Below are positions 44,287 to 54,485 of a stretch of DNA of 61,380 bases, piece by piece (the stretch's first letter is position 1; every line of letters begins with the position of its first letter). A program made the translations under genes and the position numbers. The notes beneath the pieces were generated by a model. That model did no database searches and had not been told where the DNA came from. It saw only the letters and a program-made list of their open reading frames with translations. The stretch covers positions 1 through 61,380 of the forward strand of contig CANQQA010000015.1 in NCBI GenBank assembly GCA_947625885.1. The letters are read 5' to 3'. Source of the DNA: an uncultured Bacteroidales bacterium. GTDB taxonomy: Bacteria > Bacteroidota > Bacteroidia > Bacteroidales > UBA11471.

Positions 44287-44294
44287 CAAATATA
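44287..44294 (-). promoter_or_regulatory. candidate -7 element for gmd-fcl-manC
   Basis: It reads TATATTTG on the minus strand (TAnnTTTG), 25 bases before the gmd ATG. No -33 TTTG is found at 19-21 bases. Confidence 0.45.
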
Positions 44295-44362
44295 GCAAAA
44301 AAAGGAATAATTCCTGTATGAACAACTAAAAAGGGATTGGAAAGTTCTCCTTTGAAAATGCG

Positions 44363-45133
44363 TTATCCGACGATGCGGGTGCCGTTGTCCGACGCAAGTG
44401 CATCGGCACGGGTGATGATGACTTCTTTCACTCCGGCGTCGATAGCATGGAAAGCGTTTTCGAGTTTGGGTATCATGCCGCCTTGCACCGTACCGTCGGC
44501 TTTCAGCCGGGAGAATACGGCTTTGTCGATTTGCGGAATGACGCTGTCGTCATCGTTTTCGTCGCGCAATACCCCTTTTTTTTCGAAGCAGTAAATCAGC
44601 GTAACGTCGAAGAAGGGGGCGAGGGCTTTGGCTGTTTCGCCGGCTATCGTGTCGGCATTGGTGTTGAGCAGCTGTCCGCTGCCGTCGTGGGTGAGCGGGG
44701 CAAGTACGGGCACGCTGCCGTCGTGTATCAAGCGCGCAAGGATTTCTCCCCGCGCCGCTTTTACGTCACCCACGAAACCGTAATCGACAGCGCCTGCCGG
44801 ACGTTTTGCGGAGCGGAGTATGTCCATGTCGGCGCCGGTCATACCCAACGCGTCGATACCGAGAGCTTGCAATCCGGCGACGATGTTCTTGTTCACGAGT
44901 CCGCCATATACCATTGTTACCACGCGCAGCATATCGGCATCGGTGATGCGGCGCCCCTCGACCATGCGCACCGGTATGCCGAGCTGTTCGGCAAGTCGGG
45001 TCGCCGAGCGTCCGCCGCCGTGTACCAAAAGTTTGTTTCCTTTTATCGCGGCGAAGTCGTGCAGCAGCGAGTGCAGGGTCGCTGCCTCTTCCACGATTTT
45101 TCCGCCTACTTTGATGATTGTCAGTTTTTCCAT
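44363..45133 (-). CDS. argB: acetylglutamate (or succinylglutamate) kinase
   Basis: This is a 256-residue amino-acid kinase of arginine biosynthesis. Motifs are IIKVGGKIV at residue 5, [18 protein letters not shown] at about 35 and [17 protein letters not shown] at about 155-170. In Bacteroides fragilis the pathway is known to run through N-succinyl intermediates with a matching kinase, so this enzyme may act on N-succinylglutamate. Which one applies cannot be decided here. It starts nine bases after prfB, and no other arginine gene is adjacent. Confidence 0.92.
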   Translation of the reverse strand: MEKLTIIKVGGKIVEEAATLHSLLHDFAAIKGNKLLVHGGGRSATRLAEQLGIPVRMVEGRRITDADMLRVVTMVYGGLVNKNIVAGLQALGIDALGMTGADMDILRSAKRPAGAVDYGFVGDVKAARGEILARLIHDGSVPVLAPLTHDGSGQLLNTNADTIAGETAKALAPFFDVTLIYCFEKKGVLRDENDDDSVIPQIDKAVFSRLKADGTVQGGMIPKLENAFHAIDAGVKEVIITRADALASDNGTRIVG

Positions 45134-45142
45134 GATGCAAAA

Positions 45143-46253
45143 TTATTCTCCCCCGAATTCCATCAGGTAGGCTTTGATGAAGTCGTCGATGTTCCCGTCC
45201 ATCACGCCTTGCACGTCGGACGTTTGATAGTTGGTGCGGTGGTCTTTCACCCGCCGGTCGTCGAATACGTAGCTGCGTATCTGTGAGCCCCATTCGATTT
45301 TTTTCTTGCCGGCTTCCACTTTTGCCTGTTCTTCACGGCGCCGGCGCAGCTCCTTGTCGTAGAGTTGCGAGCGGAGCAGCTGCATGGCGCGTTCTTTGTT
45401 TTTGGGTTGGTCGCGCGTTTCGGTGCATTCGATGAGTATCTCCTCCGTTTCGCCGGTATCGGGATTTTTCCAGTTGTAACGCAGCCGCACGCCCGACTCC
45501 ACTTTGTTCACATTCTGTCCGCCGGCGCCGCCGCTGCGGAAAGTGTCCCACGAAATGTCTGCCGGATTGATGGCTATTTCTATCGTATCATCGACCAGCG
45601 GCACGACGAATACCGACGAGAAAGAGGTCATGCGTTTTCCCTGCGCGTTGTAGGGCGACACGCGCACCAACCGGTGCACGCCGTTTTCGCTTTTGAGATA
45701 ACCGTAAGCGTAGTCGCCTTCGATTTCTATGGTAACGCTCTTGATGCCGGCATCGTCGCCGTCGATGATATGGGTAACGGCGGCTTTGTAGCCGTGTGCC
45801 TCGCACCACCGCAGGTAGAGCCGCATGAGCATTTCCGACCAGTCCTGACTTTCCGTGCCGCCCGCACCGGAATTGATTTTGAGCACGGCGCCCAGTTTGT
45901 CTTCTTCGTGGCGCAGCATGTTGCGCAGTTCGAGCGACTCGATGAGGGCGCAGGTGCGGGTGTATATTTCGTCGAGTTCGGCTTCGGTGATGACTTCTTC
46001 TTTCACGAAATCGAAAGCGAGTTTCAACTCCTCGACGGCTTTGTCGGCTTCGTCGAATTTTTCAATCCAAAACCGCAGTTCCTTGACTTTTTTCATTTGC
46101 GCTTCCGCTTTCTTGCGGTCGTCCCAAAAATCGGGAACGTGCGTGCGCAACTCTTCTTCTTCGACTTGTATCAACTTCGAGTCGATGTCAAAGATACCTC
46201 CTCAACGCCAGCTTGCGTTCTTCTGTCTCTTTTAATTGTTCTGCTGTAATCAT
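45143..46253 (-). CDS. prfB: peptide chain release factor 2, programmed +1 frameshift
   Basis: RF2 ends translation at UGA and UAA. The gene is in two frames. An opening ORF runs from ATG at 46253 for 21 codons to an in-frame TGA (46190-46188). Reading continues in the +1 frame from GAC to the stop at 45143, giving about 369 residues. The GGQ peptidyl-hydrolysis motif is present (SGGAGGQNVNK). The anticodon-like tripeptide reads SPY in LVRVSPYNAQGKR instead of the textbook SPF. The gene lies 10 bases after the acyl-CoA ligase and 9 before argB, so these genes are probably co-transcribed. A call based only on the longer single frame would miss the first 26 residues. Confidence 0.96.
46188..46202 (-). 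promoter_or_regulatory. prfB programmed frameshift site
   Basis: On the minus strand it reads AGGAGG TAT CTT TGA followed by C. An internal Shine-Dalgarno-like sequence three bases before the CTT slippery codon and the UGA-C stop context form the classical RF2 autoregulatory signal. Low RF2 favours the +1 shift and raises synthesis. Confidence 0.95.
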
Positions 46254-46263
46254 GGTTATCGTG

Positions 46264-48066
46264 TTAAGCGTACATGGCTTCTATTTCTGCTTTGTATATG
46301 CGGTTGATGACTGCACGGCGCAGTTTGAGCGTGTCGGTCAGCTCGCCGGTTTCCATGCTGAAAGCGCGCGGCAGCAGGGTGAACCGCTTTATTTGCTCGA
46401 AGTGGGCGAAGTTGGCTTGCAGCGCGGCGATGCGCTCCTGTATCAACTTTTGGATATTCTGATTCTTTACCAAATCTTCGAGCGCATGGTAACGGATATG
46501 CCGCTGGGCGGCATACTCTTTGAGCGCCTCGAAAGCAGGAATGATGATAGCCGTTACATACTTGCGGCAGTCGCCGATGACGGCTACCTGCTCGATGTAT
46601 TTGTCTTCGCCGAGTTTGGCTTCGAGGGCTTGCGGGGCGATGTATTTTCCGTTCGAGGTCTTGAAAAGGTCTTTTATCCGTTCCGTCAGTACGAGGCTGC
46701 TACCGGCATCGAGGCGTCCGGCATCGCCCGTGCGGAACCAACCGTCGGCGGTGAATGCGGCTGCGGTGGCTTCGGGTTTGCGGTAATACCCTTTCATCAC
46801 GGTGGGACCCTTTACCAGTATCTCGTTGTTTTCGCCGATTTTCACCTGCACTTCGGGCAGCGTTTCACCGACCGAACCTATTTGATAGCCGGTAAGTCCG
46901 AAGCACGAAACAGTGGCTGTCGTTTCCGACAGACCGTACCCGTAAAGAATATTGATTCCGCAGCTGTGCAGAAACTCGTTTATCGTGTCGGAGAGCGGTG
47001 CGCCTGCCGTCGGGAAAATGTTGCCGTTTTCTATGCCGATGGCTTTGCGCAGCTTGCGGAATACCAGCCTGTCGTACAGGGCGTATTGCAGAGAGAGCAA
47101 AAGCGGTACCCGCCGCCGGTTGCGCAGACAGTCGATGTTGCGGCGCCGCCCAACGGATAGTGCCCGCATGAAAAGCGCACGCCGCATTTTCTTGGACGCG
47201 GCGATTTTTTCCTGTACGGCGACATACACTTTTTCCCAGAAGCGGGGCACGCTGCACATCACGGTGGGGTGCACCTCTTTGACGGTCTGCTGTATCTCTT
47301 TCGGGTTGAGGTTGATAACCACCCGTATGCCTTTCGTCAGGCAGAAGTAGGTCCACCCCCGCTCGAAAATGTGGGTGAGCGGAAGGAAGCACAGCGATAC
47401 GTCTTGGTCGGAACACATGGTCAGCCGCTCGTCGTGCAGCCGCATGGCGGCTTCGTAATTGGCATGGGTGAGCATGACGCCTTTCGATTCGCCCGTCGTC
47501 CCCGACGTGTAGATGATAGAGGCGAGGTCGTCGGGCACACGGCTTTCGGCGCGCTGCGCCATAAGGCTGTCGCACGCAGGCGTATAGGCTGCCTTTGCGT
47601 TGAAGTCGTCGAAGTAAATCGACGTCGTATCGCCGGCGGCGCGCTGCACGCGCGGGTCGAAAATGATGATTCGTTTCAGGGTCGGACAACTTGACATCGC
47701 TTTGTAAACGGTGTCGTACTGATATTGTTCACCGACGAATACATAACGGATAGCGGCTTCGCGCACGATGTATTCCGCCTGTTCGAGCGAACCGGTCGGG
47801 TAGAGGGGCACGACGACCGCCCGTATGGCGTATGCCGCGAAATCTACGACGAGACTTTCGGGTTTGTTGGGCGTGTAGGTGGCGATGTTTTCCTGTATGC
47901 CGATGCCCCATGCGAGCATGGCGCGGGCGGTGCGTTCAATCTGCGACTCGAATTCGCTCCACGATATGGAAACCCATTTTCCGTCGGCATTTTTATAGCG
48001 TAAGGCTTCTCTATTTCTGTATTTACGGGCTTGTGCCGTAATCATACGGGAAAGTTGATAAACCAT
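46264..48066 (-). CDS. long-chain fatty-acid--CoA ligase (AMP-binding)
   Basis: This is a 600-residue adenylate-forming ligase that activates fatty acids with ATP and CoA. Motifs are IIYTSGTTGESKGVMLTHANY at about residue 165, YGYGLSETTATVSCFGLTGY at about 385 and GWFRTGDAGRLD at about 440. I set the start at 48066 (MVYQLSRMITAQ). A longer frame from 48096 starts inside the promoter -7 element. The substrate chain length cannot be read, though the size fits FACL-type enzymes. It precedes prfB with a ten-base gap. Confidence 0.92.
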   Translation of the reverse strand: MVYQLSRMITAQARKYRNREALRYKNADGKWVSISWSEFESQIERTARAMLAWGIGIQENIATYTPNKPESLVVDFAAYAIRAVVVPLYPTGSLEQAEYIVREAAIRYVFVGEQYQYDTVYKAMSSCPTLKRIIIFDPRVQRAAGDTTSIYFDDFNAKAAYTPACDSLMAQRAESRVPDDLASIIYTSGTTGESKGVMLTHANYEAAMRLHDERLTMCSDQDVSLCFLPLTHIFERGWTYFCLTKGIRVVINLNPKEIQQTVKEVHPTVMCSVPRFWEKVYVAVQEKIAASKKMRRALFMRALSVGRRRNIDCLRNRRRVPLLLSLQYALYDRLVFRKLRKAIGIENGNIFPTAGAPLSDTINEFLHSCGINILYGYGLSETTATVSCFGLTGYQIGSVGETLPEVQVKIGENNEILVKGPTVMKGYYRKPEATAAAFTADGWFRTGDAGRLDAGSSLVLTERIKDLFKTSNGKYIAPQALEAKLGEDKYIEQVAVIGDCRKYVTAIIIPAFEALKEYAAQRHIRYHALEDLVKNQNIQKLIQERIAALQANFAHFEQIKRFTLLPRAFSMETGELTDTLKLRRAVINRIYKAEIEAMYA

Positions 48067-48093
48067 GTTGCGAGCATTTTGTGAAGAATGCCG

Positions 48094-48101
48094 CAAAGGT
48101 A
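48094..48101 (-). promoter_or_regulatory. candidate -7 element for the acyl-CoA ligase-prfB-argB operon
   Basis: It reads TACCTTTG on the minus strand, 27 bases before the chosen ATG. No clear -33 TTTG. Confidence 0.4.
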
Positions 48102-48150
48102 CGAATAAAAAACGGAATACGAAAGAAACTTTCCCGCGCCGATGTTTCCG

Positions 48151-49389
48151 CTACTTCTTTTTGAGGCTTACGCGGCAGGGGTGGTCGAGGTCGTCTTTCC
48201 ACGCCTGCAAGTGTTCGAACCACGCTTCGGGCGTTTTGTAGCCGAATGTCTCTTTCATCGACGTAAACGTGATGTAGTAAGTGAATCCCGTCGTGTTCGG
48301 CGCCTGCACCTGATAGAGGTAATTCACCTTGTCTTTGGTTTCATCGACTACGTATTGGGCAGGCAGACAGGTGCCGAGACCTACCGTTTCTTTGGCGTAT
48401 TTTACGGTGTCGTTTACCGGCCAATGCGTACCCCAGCAGCCCACCAATCCTTGATGGTCACTATACGATACGGAGCCTTTGATGTCTTGCACACCGGTGC
48501 AGAACGTTTCGTTGCCGAGCGGTTTGTCGAAAATCACATCGACTTGCGCATCACGGTGCCCGCCGTACAGAATGTAGCGGCAAGTCATGTTGAGTCGGCT
48601 GTCGCCGTACTGCCAGCCGCGCGCTTCCATATCGACGACGGTGCGCACGGGACCGTATGCCAGAATGCGTCCGGTACGTTCTTTTACCGGCGTTATGTGT
48701 ATGGCTTTTTTGTTTTTGGCGTCCCACCCTTTGAGTGCGCCGGCGCCGCAACTTCCGCTGACGAGCAGCACGTCGTCGCCGAATCCGGCTGCCAGTTGTT
48801 TGTCGTCGGGGTACCAGCCGCTCGGCTCTACTTCAAAACCTTTATGGAATTTGCCGTATATATCGACCGTCTGTTTCTGGTCGAAGTAGATGCGGTATGC
48901 CACGAGTTCCGACTCGAAAGCCGGTCCGTGGTGGTAGAGGTTATTGTAGATATTGGTGGTGCCGGGTATGGTGAGGGCATCTATTTTTTTATGTTTGTCG
49001 CGCTTGTTGCTTTTGTCGTAAATCTTCATGTCGGCATATACGCGGGCGGGATAGCGGTCGGGTGCGGCTTCGGCAGCCGATACGGTGAGGCGCAGCTTCT
49101 TTGTGGTCTGCGCCGGCATATCGACAACGAAAGCTATTTCGTCGCCGGCTCCATCGCGGTCGAGGTCATCGACTTGCGAGGGTATCTCTTTCTCTCCGTC
49201 GAAAAGGGTGGCGGATTGTATGTCGAATGTGCACTTCAAATCCTTGACTTGAAGCACGACAGGATAGTCGGGCTTGTCTTTTGCCCACGCATTTTCTATT
49301 TCGACGTAGAGTGTCTTTTCCTGAGCGGCAAGTTGTGCGGTGAGACACAATGCAAACAGCATTGCCGAGAGTTTGGCGTATTGTTTCAT
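48151..49389 (-). CDS. secreted DUF4861 protein
   Basis: This is a 412-residue protein with a signal peptide (LSAMLFALCLTAQLAAQ). Its sequence fits the DUF4861 family: EKTLYVEIENAWAKDKPDYP, then NLYHHGPAFESELVAYRIYFDQKQTVDIYGK, GFGDDVLLVSGSCGAGALKGWD and a final WKDDLDHPC. The family is found near polysaccharide-degrading genes and is thought to be carbohydrate-related, but I know of no established activity. The gene for a small outer-membrane barrel lies 19 bases upstream and is probably in the same transcript. No SusC/D pair is adjacent. Confidence 0.85.
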   Translation of the reverse strand: MKQYAKLSAMLFALCLTAQLAAQEKTLYVEIENAWAKDKPDYPVVLQVKDLKCTFDIQSATLFDGEKEIPSQVDDLDRDGAGDEIAFVVDMPAQTTKKLRLTVSAAEAAPDRYPARVYADMKIYDKSNKRDKHKKIDALTIPGTTNIYNNLYHHGPAFESELVAYRIYFDQKQTVDIYGKFHKGFEVEPSGWYPDDKQLAAGFGDDVLLVSGSCGAGALKGWDAKNKKAIHITPVKERTGRILAYGPVRTVVDMEARGWQYGDSRLNMTCRYILYGGHRDAQVDVIFDKPLGNETFCTGVQDIKGSVSYSDHQGLVGCWGTHWPVNDTVKYAKETVGLGTCLPAQYVVDETKDKVNYLYQVQAPNTTGFTYYITFTSMKETFGYKTPEAWFEHLQAWKDDLDHPCRVSLKKK

Positions 49390-49408
49390 GGTATTTATAT
49401 ATTTGTAA

Positions 49409-50071
49409 TCAGAAAGTAAGGCTTACTACAAACTGCCACATTCTGTCTTTGCTCGAAAAGTCGTCAGTCAAAATAGTTTCCCACCCTTCTTTCGATGTTT
49501 TGGTGACGTTGCCGAGCGGAGTGCGGTAGTTGATGCTTGCCCGCAGGTGCTTGAACAACATGATACCGACCATGAAATTGAGGCTTGCCTGTTTTTTCTG
49601 ATCGAAAAGATCTTTGTCGGGGGTGTTGTCTCCTTGTCCGATAAGCGTATACAATTTCTTGCCGAGATCATCGTTCTTTATATCGAAAGTGAAAGAGGGA
49701 CCTACTCCGGCGAAAATTCCGAAGAGCTTGAACGGGGCAAACGTGAATTTGGCGTAAAGAGGTATGTCGATAGAACGGCGGAGGTAGTCGATAGAGGAAT
49801 TGTCGATTTCGTAGCCGAAACGTGTTTTGCGTTGGAGATAAAGGACAGAGGCGTCTACGGAAAATCCTATCGGCAGGCAAAGTTCCGCCGTCGGACCGAT
49901 GAAGAATCCCTGATTGTCGTTTACCTGAATATCGGAGATTAAACCTTTGTAAGAGCTGCCGGTGAAATCCATGCCGCCTTTGAGACCCCAATTCCAATCA
50001 ATGGCGTGAGTCGGCAAAGCGACGGTACACAACATTCCTGCCATACAAAGTGCTTTCATGTACTTTTTCAT
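49409..50071 (-). CDS. small outer-membrane beta-barrel protein
   Basis: This 220-residue protein starts at MKKYMKALCMAGMLCTVALP, a good signal peptide. An upstream in-frame extension to 50173 is not protein-like and includes the promoter region. The mature part has alternating beta-strands with aromatic ends (WNWGLKGGMDFTG, FGIFAGVGPSFTFD, ASINYRTPLGNV) and terminates in WQFVVSLTF, the C-terminal aromatic signature of outer-membrane barrels. The type is the OmpA-like or PorT-like eight-stranded barrel. The function is unknown. Confidence 0.85.
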   Translation of the reverse strand: MKKYMKALCMAGMLCTVALPTHAIDWNWGLKGGMDFTGSSYKGLISDIQVNDNQGFFIGPTAELCLPIGFSVDASVLYLQRKTRFGYEIDNSSIDYLRRSIDIPLYAKFTFAPFKLFGIFAGVGPSFTFDIKNDDLGKKLYTLIGQGDNTPDKDLFDQKKQASLNFMVGIMLFKHLRASINYRTPLGNVTKTSKEGWETILTDDFSSKDRMWQFVVSLTF

Positions 50072-50149
50072 ATTCTTCTCTTTTTTAGTAAAAATAAATA
50101 CAACCATCCGCATTGTTTCGCGGAAACTGTTTATTCCAAAATATTGGCA

Positions 50150-50157
50150 CAAAGATA
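50150..50157 (-). promoter_or_regulatory. candidate -7 element for the barrel/DUF4861 operon
   Basis: It reads TATCTTTG on the minus strand, 78 bases upstream of the barrel start. No -33 at the usual spacing. Confidence 0.4.
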
Positions 50158-50229
50158 ATCGACCGGCGTGCAATATTTACACACCTTATGCAAAAAATAG
50201 TTAATAACCGTTGTCGGATACTTCGAACG

Positions 50230-51555
<1,326 letters not shown>

Positions 51556-51647
51556 TTACACCCCCTGCCCGATAATTTTCTCAAAAATTGACAATACGGT
51601 AAATTTTTAATAAATTCGCAAAATCATATTTTGAAAAAACGTGCGAT

Positions 51648-52379
51648 ATGAAACAGTATGAAGCCGTCATTGCCGCTATGGAGAAAATGGGTGGAATAGC
51701 TACCTTGGGACATTTGTATCAGGAGGTATTCAAAATAGAGAATTGCGATTGGCATACGAAAACGCCTTTTGCCAGCGTCCGACGGATTGTACAGGAGAAC
51801 AAGAGTATTTACAAAATCAAGCCGGGGCTGTATGCCCTTGTGAAATATCGGGATAAGTTCGAGGCTTTGAACATCGTGCCGCATATCGATGGAAAGCCCG
51901 AAACGGAAGAATTTAATCATTCCTATTATCAGGGACTGTTGCTGGAAATCGGAAATATGAAGAAAATGGAAACATACGTTCCGGCACAGGATAAGAATCG
52001 GATTTTTATCGGCAAGAAGCTGGGCGATATTGCTACGACGACGGAAATGAAGAATTTTTCTTATCCGGCATTGGTAAACCGAGCCAAAAGTATCGATGTG
52101 ATTTGGTTTAACGGGAGAGGTATGTTGTCTTCTGTTTTTGAAGTGGAACACTCGACCGATATACAGAACTCTTTGTTGAAATTCTGTGATTTGCAAGATT
52201 TCTATACCGGCTTTTACATCGTGGCGTCCGAAAAGAGGAAGGAGGAGTTTTTGAAGAAGTTGAGCTTTTCTGCATTTTCGGAAATAAAAAACAGAGTCCG
52301 TTTCATGGACTATGGAAATGTGGCGGACTTGCATACGAAACTTTCCGAGTTGATTTCCGTTTCGCAAATTCTTATTTAA
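51648..52379 (+). CDS. HARE-HTH protein with nuclease-like C-terminal domain
   Basis: This is a 243-residue protein. Residues 3-70 look like a HARE-HTH winged helix (IAAMEKMGGIATLGHLYQEV and KTPFASVRRIVQENKS, ending KPGLYALV). That domain is known to be fused to restriction endonucleases in bacteria. The second half has IDVIWFNGRG then SVFEVEHSTDIQNSLLKF, which resembles the Asp-(x)n-Glu-x-Glu/Lys core of PD-(D/E)xK nucleases; the exact active-site assignment is uncertain. No methyltransferase is adjacent; the nearest is 3.2 kb away beyond pckA. It is AT-richer than eno and pckA, and may be an acquired defence gene. Confidence 0.55.
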   Translation: MKQYEAVIAAMEKMGGIATLGHLYQEVFKIENCDWHTKTPFASVRRIVQENKSIYKIKPGLYALVKYRDKFEALNIVPHIDGKPETEEFNHSYYQGLLLEIGNMKKMETYVPAQDKNRIFIGKKLGDIATTTEMKNFSYPALVNRAKSIDVIWFNGRGMLSSVFEVEHSTDIQNSLLKFCDLQDFYTGFYIVASEKRKEEFLKKLSFSAFSEIKNRVRFMDYGNVADLHTKLSELISVSQILI

Positions 52380-52380
52380 T

Positions 52381-52412
52381 AAAAAAAACGCGGGGTGCTG
52401 TTGCGCCCCGCG
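52381..52412 (-). terminator. intrinsic terminator after pckA
   Basis: A 13-pair stem (AAACGCGGGG on the left with one G-T pair, loop TGTT) is followed on the minus strand by T8. It ends pckA transcripts and lies two bases after the convergent HARE-HTH gene. Confidence 0.88.
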
Positions 52413-52436
52413 TTTCGTATCGAAAGAGGTTTTCGT

Positions 52437-54047
52437 TTAGAGTTTCGGTCCGGCAGCCACGAGAGCTTTTCCGGCTTCGTTACCGGTGAATTTGGCGAAG
52501 TTTTTGATAAAGCGTTCTGCCAAATCTTTGGCTTTAACATCCCAGTCGGCGGCATTGGCGTAAGTGTCGCGCGGGTCGAGAATGTTTTTGTCCACGCCCG
52601 GAAGTTCGGTCGGCACTTTGAAGTCGAAATAGGGAATTGATTTCGTGGCGGCTTTTTCGATGGAACCGTCGAGAATGGCATCTATGATACCGCGTGTGTC
52701 GCGTATCGAGATACGTTTTCCCGTACCGTTCCAGCCGGTGTTCACGAGGTAGGCTTTTGCGCCGGTCTTTTCCATTTTCTTCACCAGTTCTTCGGCGTAT
52801 TTGGTGGGGTGCAGCGAAAGGAAGGCTGCGCCGAAGCAAGCCGAGAACGTGGGGGTCGGTTCGGTGATGCCGCGCTCGGTACCTGCCAGTTTGGCGGTGA
52901 AGCCCGAGAGGAAATAGTATTGAGCCTGTTCGGGGGTGAGTATCGAGACGGGAGGCAGTACGCCGAAAGCGTCGGCAGACAGGAAGATTACCTGTTTGGC
53001 GTGCGGACCTTTCGATACCGGTTTCACGATGTTTTCGATGTGGTATATCGGGTACGATACGCGGGTGTTTTCGGTTACGCTCTTGTCGGCGAAATCTATT
53101 TTGCCGTTGGCATCGACGGTAACGTTTTCGAGCAGGGCGTCGCGTTTGATGGCGTTGTAGATGTCGGGTTCGCTCTCTTTGTCGAGGTTGATGACTTTGG
53201 CGTAGCAGCCGCCCTCGTAGTTGAACACGCCTTCATCGTCCCAGCCGTGTTCGTCGTCGCCGATGAGTTTCCGTTTGGGGTCGGTGGAGAGGGTGGTTTT
53301 GCCCGTTCCGGAGAGTCCGAAGAAGATAGCCGAGCTTTTGCCGTCCATGCTCGTGTTTGCCGAGCAGTGCATCGAGGCGATGCCGCGCAGGGGGTTGAAG
53401 TAGTTCATCATCGAGAACATACCTTTCTTCATTTCGCCGCCGTACCACGTGTTGAGGATTACCTGTTCTTTGGTCGTCAGGTTGAAGACAACGGCGGTTT
53501 CGGAGTTGAGCCCCAGCTCTTTGTAGTTTTCTACTTTGGCTTTCGAGGCGTTATATACGATGAAATCGGGTTCGAAGTTTTCGAGTTCCGATTTATCGGG
53601 ACGGATAAACATATTGGTTACGAAGTGAGCCTGCCATGCCACTTCCATGATGAAGCGCACTTTCAGGCAGGTGGCTTTATTGGCGCCGCAGTAGCCGTCG
53701 ACCACGTAGAGTTTTTTGTTCGACAATTCTTTGGTAGCCAGATTTTTCAAGGCTTTCCACGTTTCCGGAGTTACCGGTTTGTTGTCGTTTTTGTAAGCGT
53801 CCGACGTCCACCACACGGTGTTTTTGCTCGTTTCGTCCATGACAAGGAATTTGTCTTTGGGCGAACGACCGGTGTAGATACCCGTCATCACGTTTACTGC
53901 GCCCAACTCGGTTACCTGACCTTTTTCAAAGCCTTCGAGTCCGGGCTTCGTTTCTTCGGCATAGAGTTGTTCGAACGAAGGATTGTGCAGAATCTCTTTT
54001 ACCCCTTCGATGCCGTACTTAGTTAAGTCTAACTTCGTCATTTTCAC
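52437..54047 (-). CDS. pckA: phosphoenolpyruvate carboxykinase (ATP)
   Basis: This is a 536-residue enzyme that interconverts oxaloacetate and phosphoenolpyruvate. In anaerobic Bacteroidales it usually works in the carboxylating direction on the route to succinate. Motifs are [18 protein letters not shown] near residue 53, [14 protein letters not shown] at about 218, the P-loop [20 protein letters not shown] at about 243 and [21 protein letters not shown]. The length is normal. A -7 element lies about 56 bases upstream, and a strong terminator follows. Confidence 0.97.
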   Translation of the reverse strand: MKMTKLDLTKYGIEGVKEILHNPSFEQLYAEETKPGLEGFEKGQVTELGAVNVMTGIYTGRSPKDKFLVMDETSKNTVWWTSDAYKNDNKPVTPETWKALKNLATKELSNKKLYVVDGYCGANKATCLKVRFIMEVAWQAHFVTNMFIRPDKSELENFEPDFIVYNASKAKVENYKELGLNSETAVVFNLTTKEQVILNTWYGGEMKKGMFSMMNYFNPLRGIASMHCSANTSMDGKSSAIFFGLSGTGKTTLSTDPKRKLIGDDEHGWDDEGVFNYEGGCYAKVINLDKESEPDIYNAIKRDALLENVTVDANGKIDFADKSVTENTRVSYPIYHIENIVKPVSKGPHAKQVIFLSADAFGVLPPVSILTPEQAQYYFLSGFTAKLAGTERGITEPTPTFSACFGAAFLSLHPTKYAEELVKKMEKTGAKAYLVNTGWNGTGKRISIRDTRGIIDAILDGSIEKAATKSIPYFDFKVPTELPGVDKNILDPRDTYANAADWDVKAKDLAERFIKNFAKFTGNEAGKALVAAGPKL

Positions 54048-54102
54048 TAAAATTAATTTGACCTATGAAAAATTTTTTCGATTTGTTCTACTGAATCGAC
54101 AA

Positions 54103-54110
54103 CAAAGATA
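54103..54110 (-). promoter_or_regulatory. candidate -7 element for pckA
   Basis: It reads TATCTTTG on the minus strand, 56 bases before the pckA ATG. The 438-base gap 54048-54485 contains otherwise only the small broken ORF described next. Confidence 0.45.
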
Positions 54111-54338
54111 ATACAAATTCTCCTAATAATTTTGCGATTAAGAAAAATTTTCTTTAATAGAGGAATTTTTATTCTGATGAAGACGAAAGCGGTACTGAAA
54201 TTCCGGCGCAAAAGAGGAGAGGAGCACGAAAAATTTTCGTACTCCGACTCTCCCTTTTTGCTCCCTCGTCGGGTAGCATCGCGGTACGGCTATCTCCGCG
54301 TTCAGACTATCGGACAGCCTCTCCAAACGCTTCGATGC

Positions 54339-54410
54339 CTACTTCGTGTTCATGCCGTTTTTGAACACGTCGCCTAATATGCCTATCAATAAAAATATGA
54401 ATAGATACAT
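54339..54410 (-). pseudogene. 23-codon hydrophobic ORF followed in frame by a helical segment
   Basis: An ATG at 54410 opens MYLFIFLLIGILGDVF, a likely membrane helix, then KNGMNTK and a TAG stop (54341-54339). Directly after the stop, in the same frame, the sequence reads ASKRLERLSDSLNAEI, which looks like an amphipathic helix. The pattern suits a short one-TM protein broken by a recent nonsense change, or a very small protein with a chance downstream frame. It is too short to be sure. Confidence 0.3.
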
Positions 54411-54485
54411 GACTTTTTCGTTTTGTGTTATACTTTTTTGTTTGTTCTCTCTCTTGCTGCATCGACTTTTTTATCGATAAAACGG

